Shown here piece by piece: positions 21,355 through 30,313 of a DNA stretch of 64,000 nucleotides. Below the pieces are notes generated by a model. That model was not told where the DNA came from. It did no database searches and saw only the letters and a program-made list of their open reading frames with translations. The stretch covers positions 1 through 64,000 of the forward strand of contig JASBRX010000025.1 of assembly GCA_030149245.1 (NCBI GenBank), read 5' to 3'. Positions within the stretch are counted from its first letter, which is position 1, and each line of letters starts with the position of its first letter. The stretch comes from Sphingomonas bacterium (GTDB lineage Bacteria > Pseudomonadota > Alphaproteobacteria > Sphingomonadales > Sphingomonadaceae). Both the position numbers and the translations under genes were made by a program.

Positions 21355-23657
21355 CAGAAGTCGAACCCGACGCGGACGCCATAGGTGCGCGGCGGGCGCA
21401 GCGTGCCGACCGGGAAGTCGAGGATCGGGCGGGTGCCCGCACGTGCGAGCACTTCCTCATCGGTGAGGTTGTTGACGAAGCCGGTGACGCTCCACCCCTG
21501 CTGGCTGCGCAGCGTCACGAACGCATCGGCCATCACGAACCCGTCCTGCTTTTCTTCAGGGCGATAGTTGGAGTTCATGAAGCGGCTGCTCTCGATATTC
21601 GCCCGCGCTCCCGCGATGAAATCAAGGTCGCCGGTCAGCTCGAACGTCCGCTCATAGCCGACATTGATCGCCCATTCCGGCGAGTTGACCGTCGGCTTGC
21701 CCGAGCAGTCGATGTCGTAGAAGCGGGCGTTGTTGATCCCCGGATTGGCCGCGCGGCTGCCCAGCGTGGTGCAGCCCGTCGTGACCGGCGCGCCGGTCGG
21801 CGAAAAGTTCGCCGTCTGCAGGCTGTCATACTTGCCCTTGAGATACTGGACGTTGAGGTTGAACAGGTCGTTGCGGCTGGGCGCGAAGCGCGCCTCGAAC
21901 TCGGCACCGTAAATGTGCGACTTGCCCGCATTGACGGTGATCGACCCCTGCGCAAACACGCCGCTGCCGGTCGGCACGCCGCCGACATAGGTGATCTGCT
22001 GATCCTTATAGTCCCAGTAGAACGCCTCGAAATTGAGCTGCAGCTTGTTGTCGAGGAAGCGGTTCTTCGCGCCGACGGTGTAGGCGGTCAGCGTTTCCGG
22101 GCGGAAGGTGTTGTTCGGCGGCTGCGCGACGAAGAAGCCGCCGGCCTTGAAGCCGGTCGCGACATTCGCATAGATCAGCGACGCCGGACCCGCGTCGAAC
22201 TCGACGCCCGCCTTCCAGGTGAATTTCTCGAAGCTCAGGCTGCCGGTGAACGGCGCGCTCAGCGGCGGGTTGATCGGGCCGGGGAGGCCGCCCGACGCGG
22301 TCGAGGTCAGCTGCTTCTTGTCCTCGCGCGTGTACCGCCCACCCGCGACGAGGCGCAAGCTGTCGCTAAGGTCGAAGGTCAGCTGGCCGAACGCCGCAAC
22401 GCTCTCGGTATTGAGGCGCGGGGTGAAGCGCGTGGTCGAGATATTGCCCTGGCGGAAGAAGTTCAGCGTATCCTGATTCTCGCCGAAGTAGAACGCGCCG
22501 ACCACATAGCGCAGCTTCTGGTCCTCGTTCGACGACAGCCGGACTTCGACCGAGGTCTGCTCGGCCAGATCGGTGATGTCGCCGGCAAAGCCGGGGAGGT
22601 AGGTGCGGAACTTGACGTCCGACCGCCGCCACGCCGGCAGCACGGTCAGCGTGCCGAAGCCGAGGTCGCCGACCACCGTGGCGCTGACGCCATAGAATTG
22701 GTTGTCGAGGAACCCGTCGCTTCCGGCGAGCGCGACGCAGCCGCTGTTCACGAAATTGCCCGCGCCGCCGCAGAAGGGCGGAGCAAAGATCGTCGAGGCA
22801 AGCTGACGGACCGCCGCCTGCGCGCGCGGATCGGACACGCTCACGCGATCCTCCAGTGCCGGGACGGTATAGCGCGCCTCGGGCAACAACACCGCGCCCG
22901 AACCCTTGCCATGCTGGTTGTAATAATCGGCGACCAGAGTCATCGACCAGCGGTCGGACGGCTCGATCAACAGCGACGCGCGTACCGCCTCACCCTTGTC
23001 GTCGTCATAGCCGTCGGAGATGTATCCGTCGCGATCGACGATCTGCCCGGCGACGCGCAGCGCGACCGTGTCGCCGATCGGCACGTTGAGCGCGAGAAAG
23101 CCCTTCTTGCTGTCGTAATTGCCATATTCGAGCAGCGCCTCGCCGCCGAACTTGCCCAGGATCGGCTTCTTCGGAAGGACGTTGATCGCGCCGCCCGTGG
23201 CGTTGCGGCCATAGAGCGTGCCCTGCGGCCCCTTGACCACCTCGACCCGCTCCAGGTCATAAAAGACGCCGGCGGGCGCGGTCGGGCGGCCGACATAGAC
23301 GCCGTTGAAGTTGAACGCGACCGCGTTCTCCGAGAAGGAGTTCTGCGAATTGGTGCCGACCCCGCGCAGGAAGAAGCTGGTCGTGCCGCCGGTCGGCTGG
23401 ACGACGAGCGATGGAACGAGCTTGCCGAGATTGGCGGTTTCGGTGATGCCCGACTGGGCCAGATCGTCGCCGGTCACGGCGGTGACGGCAACCGCAGCGC
23501 GCTGCAGCGATTCCGACCGGCGCTGCGCGGTGATGACGATATCCTGAAGACCGTCGGTCTCTTCGGCTGCGGCCGCGGCAGCAGGTGCCTCCTGCGCAAA
23601 CGCCGGAGCGGCATGGGCGACGAGGATCGCGGTCCCCGCGAGAAGCAATTTTTTCAT
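21354..23657 (-). CDS. TonB-dependent outer-membrane receptor
   Basis: The 767-residue product has a signal peptide (MKKLLLAGTAILVAHAAP), a TonB-box-like DIVITAQRR near residue 40, a plug domain with FLRGVGTNSQNS and VEVVKGPQGTLYGRNATGG, and a long beta-barrel ending in Phe (YGVRVGFDF). It is the first gene of a seven-gene catabolic operon, so it probably imports the pathway substrate and not iron. Sphingomonads commonly use such receptors for aromatics. A divergent LysR gene is 117 bp away. Confidence 0.93.
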   Translation of the reverse strand: MKKLLLAGTAILVAHAAPAFAQEAPAAAAAAEETDGLQDIVITAQRRSESLQRAAVAVTAVTGDDLAQSGITETANLGKLVPSLVVQPTGGTTSFFLRGVGTNSQNSFSENAVAFNFNGVYVGRPTAPAGVFYDLERVEVVKGPQGTLYGRNATGGAINVLPKKPILGKFGGEALLEYGNYDSKKGFLALNVPIGDTVALRVAGQIVDRDGYISDGYDDDKGEAVRASLLIEPSDRWSMTLVADYYNQHGKGSGAVLLPEARYTVPALEDRVSVSDPRAQAAVRQLASTIFAPPFCGGAGNFVNSGCVALAGSDGFLDNQFYGVSATVVGDLGFGTLTVLPAWRRSDVKFRTYLPGFAGDITDLAEQTSVEVRLSSNEDQKLRYVVGAFYFGENQDTLNFFRQGNISTTRFTPRLNTESVAAFGQLTFDLSDSLRLVAGGRYTREDKKQLTSTASGGLPGPINPPLSAPFTGSLSFEKFTWKAGVEFDAGPASLIYANVATGFKAGGFFVAQPPNNTFRPETLTAYTVGAKNRFLDNKLQLNFEAFYWDYKDQQITYVGGVPTGSGVFAQGSITVNAGKSHIYGAEFEARFAPSRNDLFNLNVQYLKGKYDSLQTANFSPTGAPVTTGCTTLGSRAANPGINNARFYDIDCSGKPTVNSPEWAINVGYERTFELTGDLDFIAGARANIESSRFMNSNYRPEEKQDGFVMADAFVTLRSQQGWSVTGFVNNLTDEEVLARAGTRPILDFPVGTLRPPRTYGVRVGFDF

Positions 23658-23721
23658 CAGACAACCCTCCCTGGGCGCCGCTTCGATGAGCGCGCCTCTG
23701 CATTGAGGATGGTCAAAGCCG

Positions 23722-23739
23722 ATCGATTATCATAACGAT
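23722..23739. promoter_or_regulatory. Candidate operator between TonB receptor operon and LysR gene
   Basis: ATCG and CGAT form an inverted repeat around ten AT-rich bases in the divergent promoter region. The gap is markedly richer in A and T than its surroundings, as expected for overlapping promoters. The divergent LysR protein is the natural candidate to bind here. Confidence 0.35.
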
Positions 23740-23774
23740 TTGTTTCTATGGTTTAGCACAAATGGAATTGATGG

Positions 23775-24698
23775 ATGCGGCTCGATCAATTCGATCTCAA
23801 CCTGTTGATCGCATTCGATGTTCTGATCGAAGAGCGCAGCGTCACCCGCGCGGCGGAGCGGCTGAATCTCACGCAATCGGCAATGAGCGCCGCGCTCAAG
23901 CGGCTGCGCGAGTCGTTTTCCGACGAAATTCTGGTTCAGCATGGCAAGCGCATGGTGCCGACCGCCGCCGCGCTGTCGCTTGCCCCCGACGTGTCTGCCG
24001 CGTTGCTCAACATGCGTGCGATCCTCGCCAGCGGCATGCGCTTCGATCCCGCCCAGTCTCAGCGCAAGTTCCGCGTTGTCGGCTCCGACTATATCACGAC
24101 CGTGCTGCTCGGCCCGGCCTTGCGGCTGCTCCATAAAGAAGCGCCGCACATCCAGATCGAGATCACGCTGCCGCGCTCGGATATTCTCGAGATGCTGGAC
24201 GATGGCGAGATCGACCTGCTGATCTCCCCCGAACAGTTTCTCAGCCCCGATCACCCGCGCGAATTGCTGTTCGAAGAGCGCCACGTCGTGGTCGGCTGTG
24301 CGTCGAACCCGGCGATGCAGCGTCCACTAGATGCCGAAACCTATTTCGCCAGCGGCCATGTCGCCACCAGCGTGTCACGCGACGGCACCTTCATCGACAA
24401 TTATCTGCGCGGGCTGGGGGAGCAGCGCCGCGTCGAAGTGGTGTGCGCCGCATTCTCGCAGGTCCCGTGGATCCTGCCGGGAACGTCGCGGCTGGCGCTG
24501 ATGCATGAGCGGCTCGCCAAGGAGCTTGCTCCCGTGCTGGGGCTCGTCATTCAGGAGCCGCCATTCCCGCTGCCGCTGATGCGCGAGATGATGCAGTTTC
24601 ACAGTGCCCGCAGCATGGACCGCGGTCTGGCGTGGCTCTGCGCGCGGCTGAAGGCGGTGGGGCAGTTGGCGGATCACGGAACGCCTGCGGCCGTGTGA
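23775..24698 (+). CDS. LysR-family transcriptional regulator
   Basis: The 307-residue product starts MRLDQFDLNLLIAFDVL with the LysR helix-turn-helix SVTRAAERLNLTQSAMSAAL (residues about 23-42) and the effector domain containing GSDYITTVLL. It resembles the LysR protein at 11739-12638 in length and in both domains, so the pair may be paralogues splitting control of the cluster. Divergent placement to the TonB receptor operon suggests it controls that operon and itself. Confidence 0.9.
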   Translation: MRLDQFDLNLLIAFDVLIEERSVTRAAERLNLTQSAMSAALKRLRESFSDEILVQHGKRMVPTAAALSLAPDVSAALLNMRAILASGMRFDPAQSQRKFRVVGSDYITTVLLGPALRLLHKEAPHIQIEITLPRSDILEMLDDGEIDLLISPEQFLSPDHPRELLFEERHVVVGCASNPAMQRPLDAETYFASGHVATSVSRDGTFIDNYLRGLGEQRRVEVVCAAFSQVPWILPGTSRLALMHERLAKELAPVLGLVIQEPPFPLPLMREMMQFHSARSMDRGLAWLCARLKAVGQLADHGTPAAV

Positions 24699-24739
24699 CC
24701 TTTGCACCCCAAAGCATCGTGCGTTAAACCTGACCCACA

Positions 24740-24822
24740 CGTCCGTTTGTGCTGAGCTTGTCGAAGCACCGCGTACCACGCTTGGTGGGAATGGCCCTTC
24801 GACAGGCTCAGGGCAAACGGCT
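24740..24822. repeat. REP-type inverted pair, copy 2
   Basis: CCGTTTGTGCTGAGCTTGTCG at the left end is answered by CGACAGGCTCAGGGCAAACGG-type sequence at the right (ends CCGTTTGTGCTGAGC / GCTCAGGGCAAACGG). It lies between the convergent LysR and histidine kinase genes, as copy 1 lies between convergent operons. Confidence 0.85.
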
Positions 24823-24853
24823 GTAGAGCGATCCAGATTAAACGCGCGATGCT

Positions 24854-25867
24854 CTAAGTCGGGCGAAAGCTCAGCGTTGCGATCGCGCCGCCGCCGTCGC
24901 GCGGTGACAGGTCGAAACTACCGCCCAGCTGCTCGGCCAGCGTGCGCGAGATGCGTAGCCCCAGGCTCGTCGCTCCGGCGGACGTAAAGCCCGACGGCGG
25001 TCCCGCCCCGTCATCGGCAATGGTCAGCGTCACCGTTGCCGAATCGGCGCGCATCTGCACCGCGATCCGCCCCGTGTCGCGTCCGGCAAAGCCATGCTCG
25101 ACGGCATTGGCGATGGTTTCGGCGACAATCAGCGCGACCGGGATCAGCGCATCCGGGGGCAGCATGATCTGCGCATCGACATCGACCGCCGCCGTGACGC
25201 CCCGCTTGCCCGCCGTCGCCAACACGTCCTGCACCAGATCGGGCAGCATCCGCTCCAGCGTCTGCGGCTCGCCGCTATGGTCGTAAAGCTGGCGCTGGAT
25301 GCGTCCGATGGTCTGCAATTTGGTGGACGCGTCGCTCAGCGCCTGACGCGCCGCAGGGTCGCTGACGCTGCGCTGCTGCAAGGCCAGCACCGCACCCACC
25401 ATCTGCAGATTGTTCGACACCCGGTGCTGCAATTCGCTGAACAGCAACTGGCTCCGCTCGGCCAGCATCTGGCTGCGCTCGCGCTCCGCGCGCAGCCGCG
25501 CGGTGCCGCGCTGCATCCAGTCGATCAGCAACAGGTCGACAGCGACCACGCCGACATAGAAACCCAGAGCCAGTCCCGCGCCGGGCGCGAGCGTCAGGCT
25601 CATCACCGGCGGGATGAAGAAATACCAGGCAAGCAACCCGCAGATTATTGCGGCGAGGATGCCCGGCCCGCGCCCGAACAGAAAGCCTGACAGCACCACT
25701 ACCGGAAAGAAGGTCAGGAACGGAAAGCCCGGCGGAAATGCGTCGCCCAGCGCCCAGCGCGCGACCAGCCCGGTCAGCGACAGCGCCATTGCTGCGGCAT
25801 AGCCCTGCCAGCGATGCGCGCGGGCAAGCGGAAGCCGCTCCAACAATCTGCCCGTATGCCCGTCCAC
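24854..25867 (-). CDS. Membrane sensor histidine kinase (DUF4118 + HisKA_2/HWE type)
   Basis: The 337-residue product has an N-terminal DUF4118-like membrane part with about three to four helices (residues 25-115), a linker, the phospho-acceptor block ELQHRVSNNLQMV (His near 148) and an HATPase domain with IANAVEHGF (N-box) and DDGAGPPSG plus SLGLRISRTL. The HRVSNN form places it in the HisKA_2/HWE kinases, which in alphaproteobacteria often feed the general stress response. No response regulator is adjacent, so its partner is elsewhere. Confidence 0.86.
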   Translation of the reverse strand: MDGHTGRLLERLPLARAHRWQGYAAAMALSLTGLVARWALGDAFPPGFPFLTFFPVVVLSGFLFGRGPGILAAIICGLLAWYFFIPPVMSLTLAPGAGLALGFYVGVVAVDLLLIDWMQRGTARLRAERERSQMLAERSQLLFSELQHRVSNNLQMVGAVLALQQRSVSDPAARQALSDASTKLQTIGRIQRQLYDHSGEPQTLERMLPDLVQDVLATAGKRGVTAAVDVDAQIMLPPDALIPVALIVAETIANAVEHGFAGRDTGRIAVQMRADSATVTLTIADDGAGPPSGFTSAGATSLGLRISRTLAEQLGGSFDLSPRDGGGAIATLSFRPT

Positions 25868-25915
25868 GCCTGGTTCCCCCGGTCCACGCGAAAGCGCGGA
25901 ACCTATCTTGGATCG

Positions 25916-25947
25916 AAAAAGCCTCCGAAGCCAGTGGCTCCGGAGGC
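25916..25947 (-). terminator. Rho-independent terminator of the SWIB gene
   Basis: On the reverse strand GCCTCCGGAGCCA and TGGCTTCGGAGGC form a 13-bp stem with a very short loop, followed by TTTTT (25916-25920). It begins about 40 bases after the SWIB stop codon. Confidence 0.8.
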
Positions 25948-25984
25948 TCTCGCTGTCCGATCCGGATCGCTCCGGAACGTGAAC

Positions 25985-26254
25985 TTACTTGACGTGCTTC
26001 GCGATGTGCTTGTTCATCTCGAACATCGTCACCTTGTCCGCGCCGAAAATGGGCTTCAGCTTGTCGTCGGCCAGGATCTCGCGCTTGTTCGCGGGATTCT
26101 GGAGATCGTTCTTCTTGATGTATTCCCACATCTTGCTGACGATCTCGCTGCGCGGCAGCTCTGCGGTGCCGACGATCGCGGCGAGCTCAGGCGAGGGGGT
26201 GACGGGCTTTGCGATGCCGCCACGGGCGCCGCCGGATGCCTTCTTTTCGGCCAT
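25985..26254 (-). CDS. SWIB/MDM2-domain protein
   Basis: The 89-residue product is almost entirely a SWIB domain (ELPRSEIVSKMWEYIKKNDL ... MNKHIAKHVK) after a short basic, glycine-rich tail. Bacterial SWIB proteins are small DNA-associated or chromatin-like proteins; chlamydial examples are fused to topoisomerase. Its role in proteobacteria is not established. It is followed by a clear terminator and is probably monocistronic. Confidence 0.85.
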   Translation of the reverse strand: MAEKKASGGARGGIAKPVTPSPELAAIVGTAELPRSEIVSKMWEYIKKNDLQNPANKREILADDKLKPIFGADKVTMFEMNKHIAKHVK

Positions 26255-26294
26255 TCTATTCTTCTCCTTTGCGAGCCGACAACCCGATGCCGGC

Positions 26295-26501
26295 TCAAAT
26301 CTTAGTCAGCGCCGACGGCTTGTGCGATGCCTCGCCACCATTGTCGCTGCGCACGATGTACTGCGGTTCTTCGCGCGATGCACGTACTTGATGCCCCTTG
26401 ATGGTGGTATCTGACACTTGTTTGTGGAGAACTTCGCCCTTTGCGGTGCCTCCAGGGGCATTCCAGCGGACGCGATCGCCCTTTTTCAGCTTCTTGGCCA
26501 T
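26295..26501 (-). CDS. Tudor-like (hypervirulence-associated, DUF2945-type) small protein
   Basis: The 68-residue product MAKKLKKGDRVRWNAPGGTA... has the conserved core KGDRVRWN...GTAKGEVL and EPQYIVRSDNGGEASHKPSAL, typical of the small SH3/Tudor-like DUF2945 family. ATG 26501 is preferred over an open frame reaching 26582, which would run into the terminator of the upstream TonB gene. Function is unknown; such proteins often lie near stress-related small genes. Confidence 0.78.
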   Translation of the reverse strand: MAKKLKKGDRVRWNAPGGTAKGEVLHKQVSDTTIKGHQVRASREEPQYIVRSDNGGEASHKPSALTKI

Positions 26502-26546
26502 AGTCGAGTCTCCCGAGTCCGCCGCTCCGCGAGGGTGAACGCGAAA

Positions 26547-26576
26547 GGGGCGCGCCCGGTTTCCCGAGCGCGCCCC
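26547..26576 (-). terminator. Hairpin terminator after the second TonB receptor
   Basis: On the reverse strand GGGGCGCGCTCGG pairs with CCGGGCGCGCCCC around a short loop, followed by TTT. It lies 40 bases after the receptor stop. The T-tract is short, so termination may be partial. Confidence 0.6.
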
Positions 26577-26615
26577 CTGCATTCCCTGGCGGACCCCGCA
26601 GGCCCGCCGGGTCGA

Positions 26616-29327
26616 TCAGAAGCCAACCTTCGCCTTGACGCCGAAGAAGCGCGGCAGGCCCGGATAGGCGGCGTAGTTGCCGGTCTGCTCCGGCACCGCA
26701 AAGCCGGTGATGTGGTAATATTGGTTGGTCAGGTTCTCGACAAAGAACTCCAGGCTCTTCTTGCCGTCATTGGTCTGCACGCCCACCCGGGCGCCCAGCA
26801 GCGCATAGCCCGGATTGTACAGCGCGGTCCGGCCCGTGGTCGGGTTCGGATTGTTCGACGGAATGTTGACTTCGCTGTTGTAGCGCATGTCGACATGCAC
26901 CAGCCCGCGGATGCCGCTGGTGATCTGCGGGGTCCAGGTCGTCGCGATCGTCACCGTATGCTTGGGCTGGTTGCTGACCTGACGGCCTTCCTGACCCTGT
27001 AGCGGCGTGCCGACGAAGTTGTTGTCGGCGTCATACTTGGCGTCGATGAAGCTATAGCCCAGGCGGAAGGTGAGCGGGCGCACCGGCTGGATGATCGATT
27101 CAATCTCGACACCCTTGCTGGTCGTGCTTTCGACATTCTGGACGACGAAGTTGTTGCCGCTGAACACCAGCGACTGAAGGTCGCTGAACTTCTGGTAGAA
27201 ACCGGCGATGTTCAAGGTGAAGGCGCGGCCCCACTGGGTCTTCACGCCGATTTCATAGGCATCGACCGACTCCGATCCGAACGCCAGGTCGCTGGCCTGC
27301 GGACCATTGCCGCCGAGCAGGACGCTGTCGAACGTCGCCTGGTCCATATTGTAGCCGCCCGACTTGTAGCCGCGGTCATAGCCACCATAGACCAGAATGT
27401 CGGAATTCACCTTGTACGCCAGCTTGGCGGTGCCGGTGATCTTGCTTTCATCCTGGTCATCTGCGTAGCTGCCGTTGAACTCGGAGTTGATCGCCGGATT
27501 GCACGCCAGCAGGAACAGGTTGTTGAACAGGCCGAGCTGGCGCAGCAGCGTGGCATATTGCACCGCCGCCGTGTTGCCCGCGCGCACCTGGTTGAAGAAG
27601 GTGCAGCTGCCGGTGTTGTTGTTGACGGTCGCGGTGAAGTCCTTCTTTTCGTAGTTCCAGCGCGCACCCAGCGTCAGCGTCAACTTGTCGCTGATGTTGA
27701 TGATGTTGTGCGTGAACAGCGCGAAGGCATTGGTCTTGACGCGATAGTCGTTGTTGTTGCCCTGACCGGCGGCAACGCCGGGCAGCGGGCTGGCGGCCAG
27801 CGCGGCGAGACCGGCGACCGGGGTCGGCGAATAGCCGAGCGCGTTGCAGGTCGCGACCGGAACGACGCCCGACGGGGCCGCGCCGACGGCGGTGCGGAAG
27901 CAGCCGACGACCGGAGCGAGCGCCGCGCCATAGGCGGCCTGATAGGCCGCGAGCGCGTTCGGCACGGCCGGGTTCAGGAATACCGCGCCCGGGGTCGGGG
28001 CGGTGCCCAGCGAGCCGAAGAACTGCACCGAACCGCCGAACGACGGGCCGGCCAGCGCGTTGAAGATCGAGTCGACATAGCGGTTGCCGTCATTGCCGAC
28101 GCGGACCGTGTCATGAACCTTGTTGGTTTCGTTGAGGTAGAAACCGCCGACGAGCCAGTCGAGCGCGCCGCCGAATGCCGAACCCTGGAAACGCAGCTCC
28201 TGGGTGAAGTCGGTCAGCTCGTTGCGATAGCCATCGCGATAGGCGCGGTCGATGCCCGAGAAGTCGACATCCTGGTTCCGCAGCGCGCGCCAGTCGCGAT
28301 AAGCGGTGATCGAGGTCAGCTTGATGTCGCCCAGTTCGGCGTTGATTTCCGCCGACAGGCCATAGTCGCGCACCCGCTCGCTAAAGTCGCGATTGGGCGA
28401 TGCGGCCATGCGGCGCTGCTCGGGATCGATCGTGGTCGGAACGCCGTTCACGGTGCGGCTCGTGCCCTGGTACAGGCCGTCCAGGCCCTGCGCGCCGGCA
28501 ATCCCCTCGATCAGCGGCGCGAACGCACCGCGCACGACCGAAATCGCGCCGCAGCATTGTTCGTCGGTCTCGTAATAGTCGGCGATCAGGCGCAGCGAGA
28601 AGGTCGAGGTGTCATACAGCGCCTGACCGCGCGCATACCAGCGATCGACATTGTTGAACGACCGGTCGGCATTGACGTCCTCGATATAGCCGTCGCGCTT
28701 GCGATAGCCGCCGTCGAGGCGCAGCGCGAGCTGGTCGGTCACCGGGCCGGTCACCGCGCCCTTCAGCTCGAACGCATTGTAATTGCCGTAGCTGCCTTCA
28801 AGATAGCCGCCGAGCTCGAATGCCGGCTGGGCGGTGAAGATCGACAGCGCACCGGCCGAGGTGTTGCGACCGAACAGCGTGCCCTGCGGGCCGCGCAGCA
28901 CTTCGACGCGCTCAAGCTGCGGCAGCTCGGAAATCGCGACACCGGCACGCGCGCGGAACACGCCGTCGATGAACACGCCGACCGCCGGCTCGAAGCCCGG
29001 GTTGTCGCCCGCCGTGGTGATGCCGCGGATGTAGAGGGTGGTGCCGGTCGCCGACGACTGGCCGGTCGAGCTCTGCAGCGACGGCGCGAGCTGCTCCAGT
29101 CCGCGAATATCCTCGATGCCGGCATTTTCGAGCAGTGCGGCGGGGACCGCGGTCACCGCGATCGGCACGTCCTGCACGGTTTCGTTACGACGGGTCGCGG
29201 TGATGACGACCTCGTTACCCGACGCTTCTTCTTCCTGCGCGGCAGGGGCGGAGGCGTCCTGGGCAATGGCGGGAGTGGCCGCGATCAGCGCGAGGGCGGA
29301 TGCGGAAAACAGCTGGAGTGTGCGCAT
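26616..29327 (-). CDS. TonB-dependent outer-membrane receptor (903 residues)
   Basis: The product has a signal peptide (MRTLQLFSASALALIAATPAIAQ, cleaved after AQ), a TonB-box-like EVVITATRR near residue 40, a plug with LYIRGITTAGDNPGFEP and VEVLRGPQGTLFGRNTSAG, and a long barrel ending in Phe (FFGVKAKVGF). Long extracellular-loop regions rich in Ala, Gly and Pro occur near residues 430-530. The promoter region contains TTGACGTTGACGTAAGG, nearly identical to the site in front of the MerR gene at 53751, so this receptor may belong to that regulator's regulon. The ligand is unknown. Confidence 0.93.
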   Translation of the reverse strand: MRTLQLFSASALALIAATPAIAQDASAPAAQEEEASGNEVVITATRRNETVQDVPIAVTAVPAALLENAGIEDIRGLEQLAPSLQSSTGQSSATGTTLYIRGITTAGDNPGFEPAVGVFIDGVFRARAGVAISELPQLERVEVLRGPQGTLFGRNTSAGALSIFTAQPAFELGGYLEGSYGNYNAFELKGAVTGPVTDQLALRLDGGYRKRDGYIEDVNADRSFNNVDRWYARGQALYDTSTFSLRLIADYYETDEQCCGAISVVRGAFAPLIEGIAGAQGLDGLYQGTSRTVNGVPTTIDPEQRRMAASPNRDFSERVRDYGLSAEINAELGDIKLTSITAYRDWRALRNQDVDFSGIDRAYRDGYRNELTDFTQELRFQGSAFGGALDWLVGGFYLNETNKVHDTVRVGNDGNRYVDSIFNALAGPSFGGSVQFFGSLGTAPTPGAVFLNPAVPNALAAYQAAYGAALAPVVGCFRTAVGAAPSGVVPVATCNALGYSPTPVAGLAALAASPLPGVAAGQGNNNDYRVKTNAFALFTHNIINISDKLTLTLGARWNYEKKDFTATVNNNTGSCTFFNQVRAGNTAAVQYATLLRQLGLFNNLFLLACNPAINSEFNGSYADDQDESKITGTAKLAYKVNSDILVYGGYDRGYKSGGYNMDQATFDSVLLGGNGPQASDLAFGSESVDAYEIGVKTQWGRAFTLNIAGFYQKFSDLQSLVFSGNNFVVQNVESTTSKGVEIESIIQPVRPLTFRLGYSFIDAKYDADNNFVGTPLQGQEGRQVSNQPKHTVTIATTWTPQITSGIRGLVHVDMRYNSEVNIPSNNPNPTTGRTALYNPGYALLGARVGVQTNDGKKSLEFFVENLTNQYYHITGFAVPEQTGNYAAYPGLPRFFGVKAKVGF

Positions 29328-29417
29328 GGGTCTCTCCTCTCTGGGTCCGCCGGGGGTGCTTCCCTCCGGGACCGGTCTTCTTGTTGTTGTTGTGTCACAC
29401 GCTACCGTCGCTCGAAT

Positions 29418-29434
29418 CCTTACGTCAACGTCAA
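29418..29434 (-). promoter_or_regulatory. Candidate MerR/LiuR-type operator of the TonB receptor
   Basis: Reverse-strand TTGACGTTGACGTAAGG differs at one position from TTGACGTTAACGTAAGG at 53715-53731. The first six bases also read as a -35 element TTGACG, the position where MerR-type activators bind. The site is about 90 bases upstream of the receptor start. Confidence 0.55.
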
Positions 29435-29559
29435 ATCACGCTAGGAATCCGGCGGAAATGCTTGCTATTTCCCGTTACGACACCGTTTGTTGCCCGGAGG
29501 CAACACAGCAGAGGCGCTTGCCGTAGCGTCACACCAAAAGGGATAGGGTTTCAGCCATT

Positions 29560-30183
29560 ATGAGTTGCCATCACCATGAAGACCCTGCCGATGGCGGCCT
29601 TGCCGCGCCGACACCCAAGATTCCGGTGCCCGACGAGGTGGCTGACGCGGTCCGCACCCTGCTGCGCTGGGCCGGCGACGATCCGAGTCGCGAAGGGCTG
29701 ATCGACACCCCGCTGCGCGTCGCGCGGGCGTGGAAGGAATATTGCCAGGGCTATGCCGAAGATCCCGCCTCTCATTTGAGCCGCGTGTTTGAGGAGGTGG
29801 GCGGCTATGACGACATCGTCCTGCTCAAGGACATTCCGTTCCAGTCGCATTGCGAGCACCATCTCGCACCGATCATCGGCAAGGCATCGATCGCCTATCT
29901 GCCCGGCAAGCACGTGGTCGGCATCTCGAAACTCGCGCGCGTGCTGCACGCCTATGCCCGCCGACTGCAGGTGCAGGAACGGCTGACCGCGCAGGTGGCC
30001 GATTGCATCTGGGACCATTTGAAGCCGCGCGGCGTCGCGGTGGTGATCGACGCCAGCCATGCCTGCATGACCGCGCGCGGCGTGCGCACCCCCGGCGTGT
30101 CGATGGTCACCAGCCGCGTCATCGGTACCTTCCGCGAGGATGATCGCAGCCGCAAGGAAGTCCTCGCACTGATGGGCTATTGA
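29560..30183 (+). CDS. folE: GTP cyclohydrolase I
   Basis: The 207-residue product catalyses the first step of tetrahydrofolate synthesis, GTP to 7,8-dihydroneopterin triphosphate. The zinc and active-site blocks are intact: [20 protein letters not shown] near residue 95 and [20 protein letters not shown] near 165. The N-terminus [13 protein letters not shown] is a variable extension. The ribosome site is weak, so the start could differ by some codons. A FolM-like reductase and folB follow on the same strand after a REP pair, making a small folate/pterin group. Confidence 0.96.
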   Translation: MSCHHHEDPADGGLAAPTPKIPVPDEVADAVRTLLRWAGDDPSREGLIDTPLRVARAWKEYCQGYAEDPASHLSRVFEEVGGYDDIVLLKDIPFQSHCEHHLAPIIGKASIAYLPGKHVVGISKLARVLHAYARRLQVQERLTAQVADCIWDHLKPRGVAVVIDASHACMTARGVRTPGVSMVTSRVIGTFREDDRSRKEVLALMGY

Positions 30184-30220
30184 TGCGCGCGGCCCGATCA
30201 AACCCCTTCATCTGTGCCCA

Positions 30221-30302
30221 AACAGCCGCTTGCCCTGAGCTTGTCGAAGGGCGGCACCCAACGCTGTCCTCGCAACGCCCTTCGACAGGCTTAGGGCAAA
30301 CG
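30221..30302. repeat. REP-type inverted pair, copy 3
   Basis: CCGCTTGCCCTGAGCTTGTCG at the left is answered by CGACAGGCTTAGGGCAAACGG-type sequence at the right (motif ends CCCTGAGCTTGTCG / CGACAGGCTTAGGG). Unlike copies 1 and 2 it lies between two genes on the same strand (folE and the SDR). Confidence 0.85.
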
Positions 30303-30313
30303 GGCGGTGTAAG

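Noticed and set aside
21291..23735. An 814-codon frame antisense to the first TonB receptor, and a similar 628-codon frame antisense to the second at 27558-29444
   Set aside because: Both lie wholly opposite well-supported receptors, lack ribosome sites and show no protein-like motifs.
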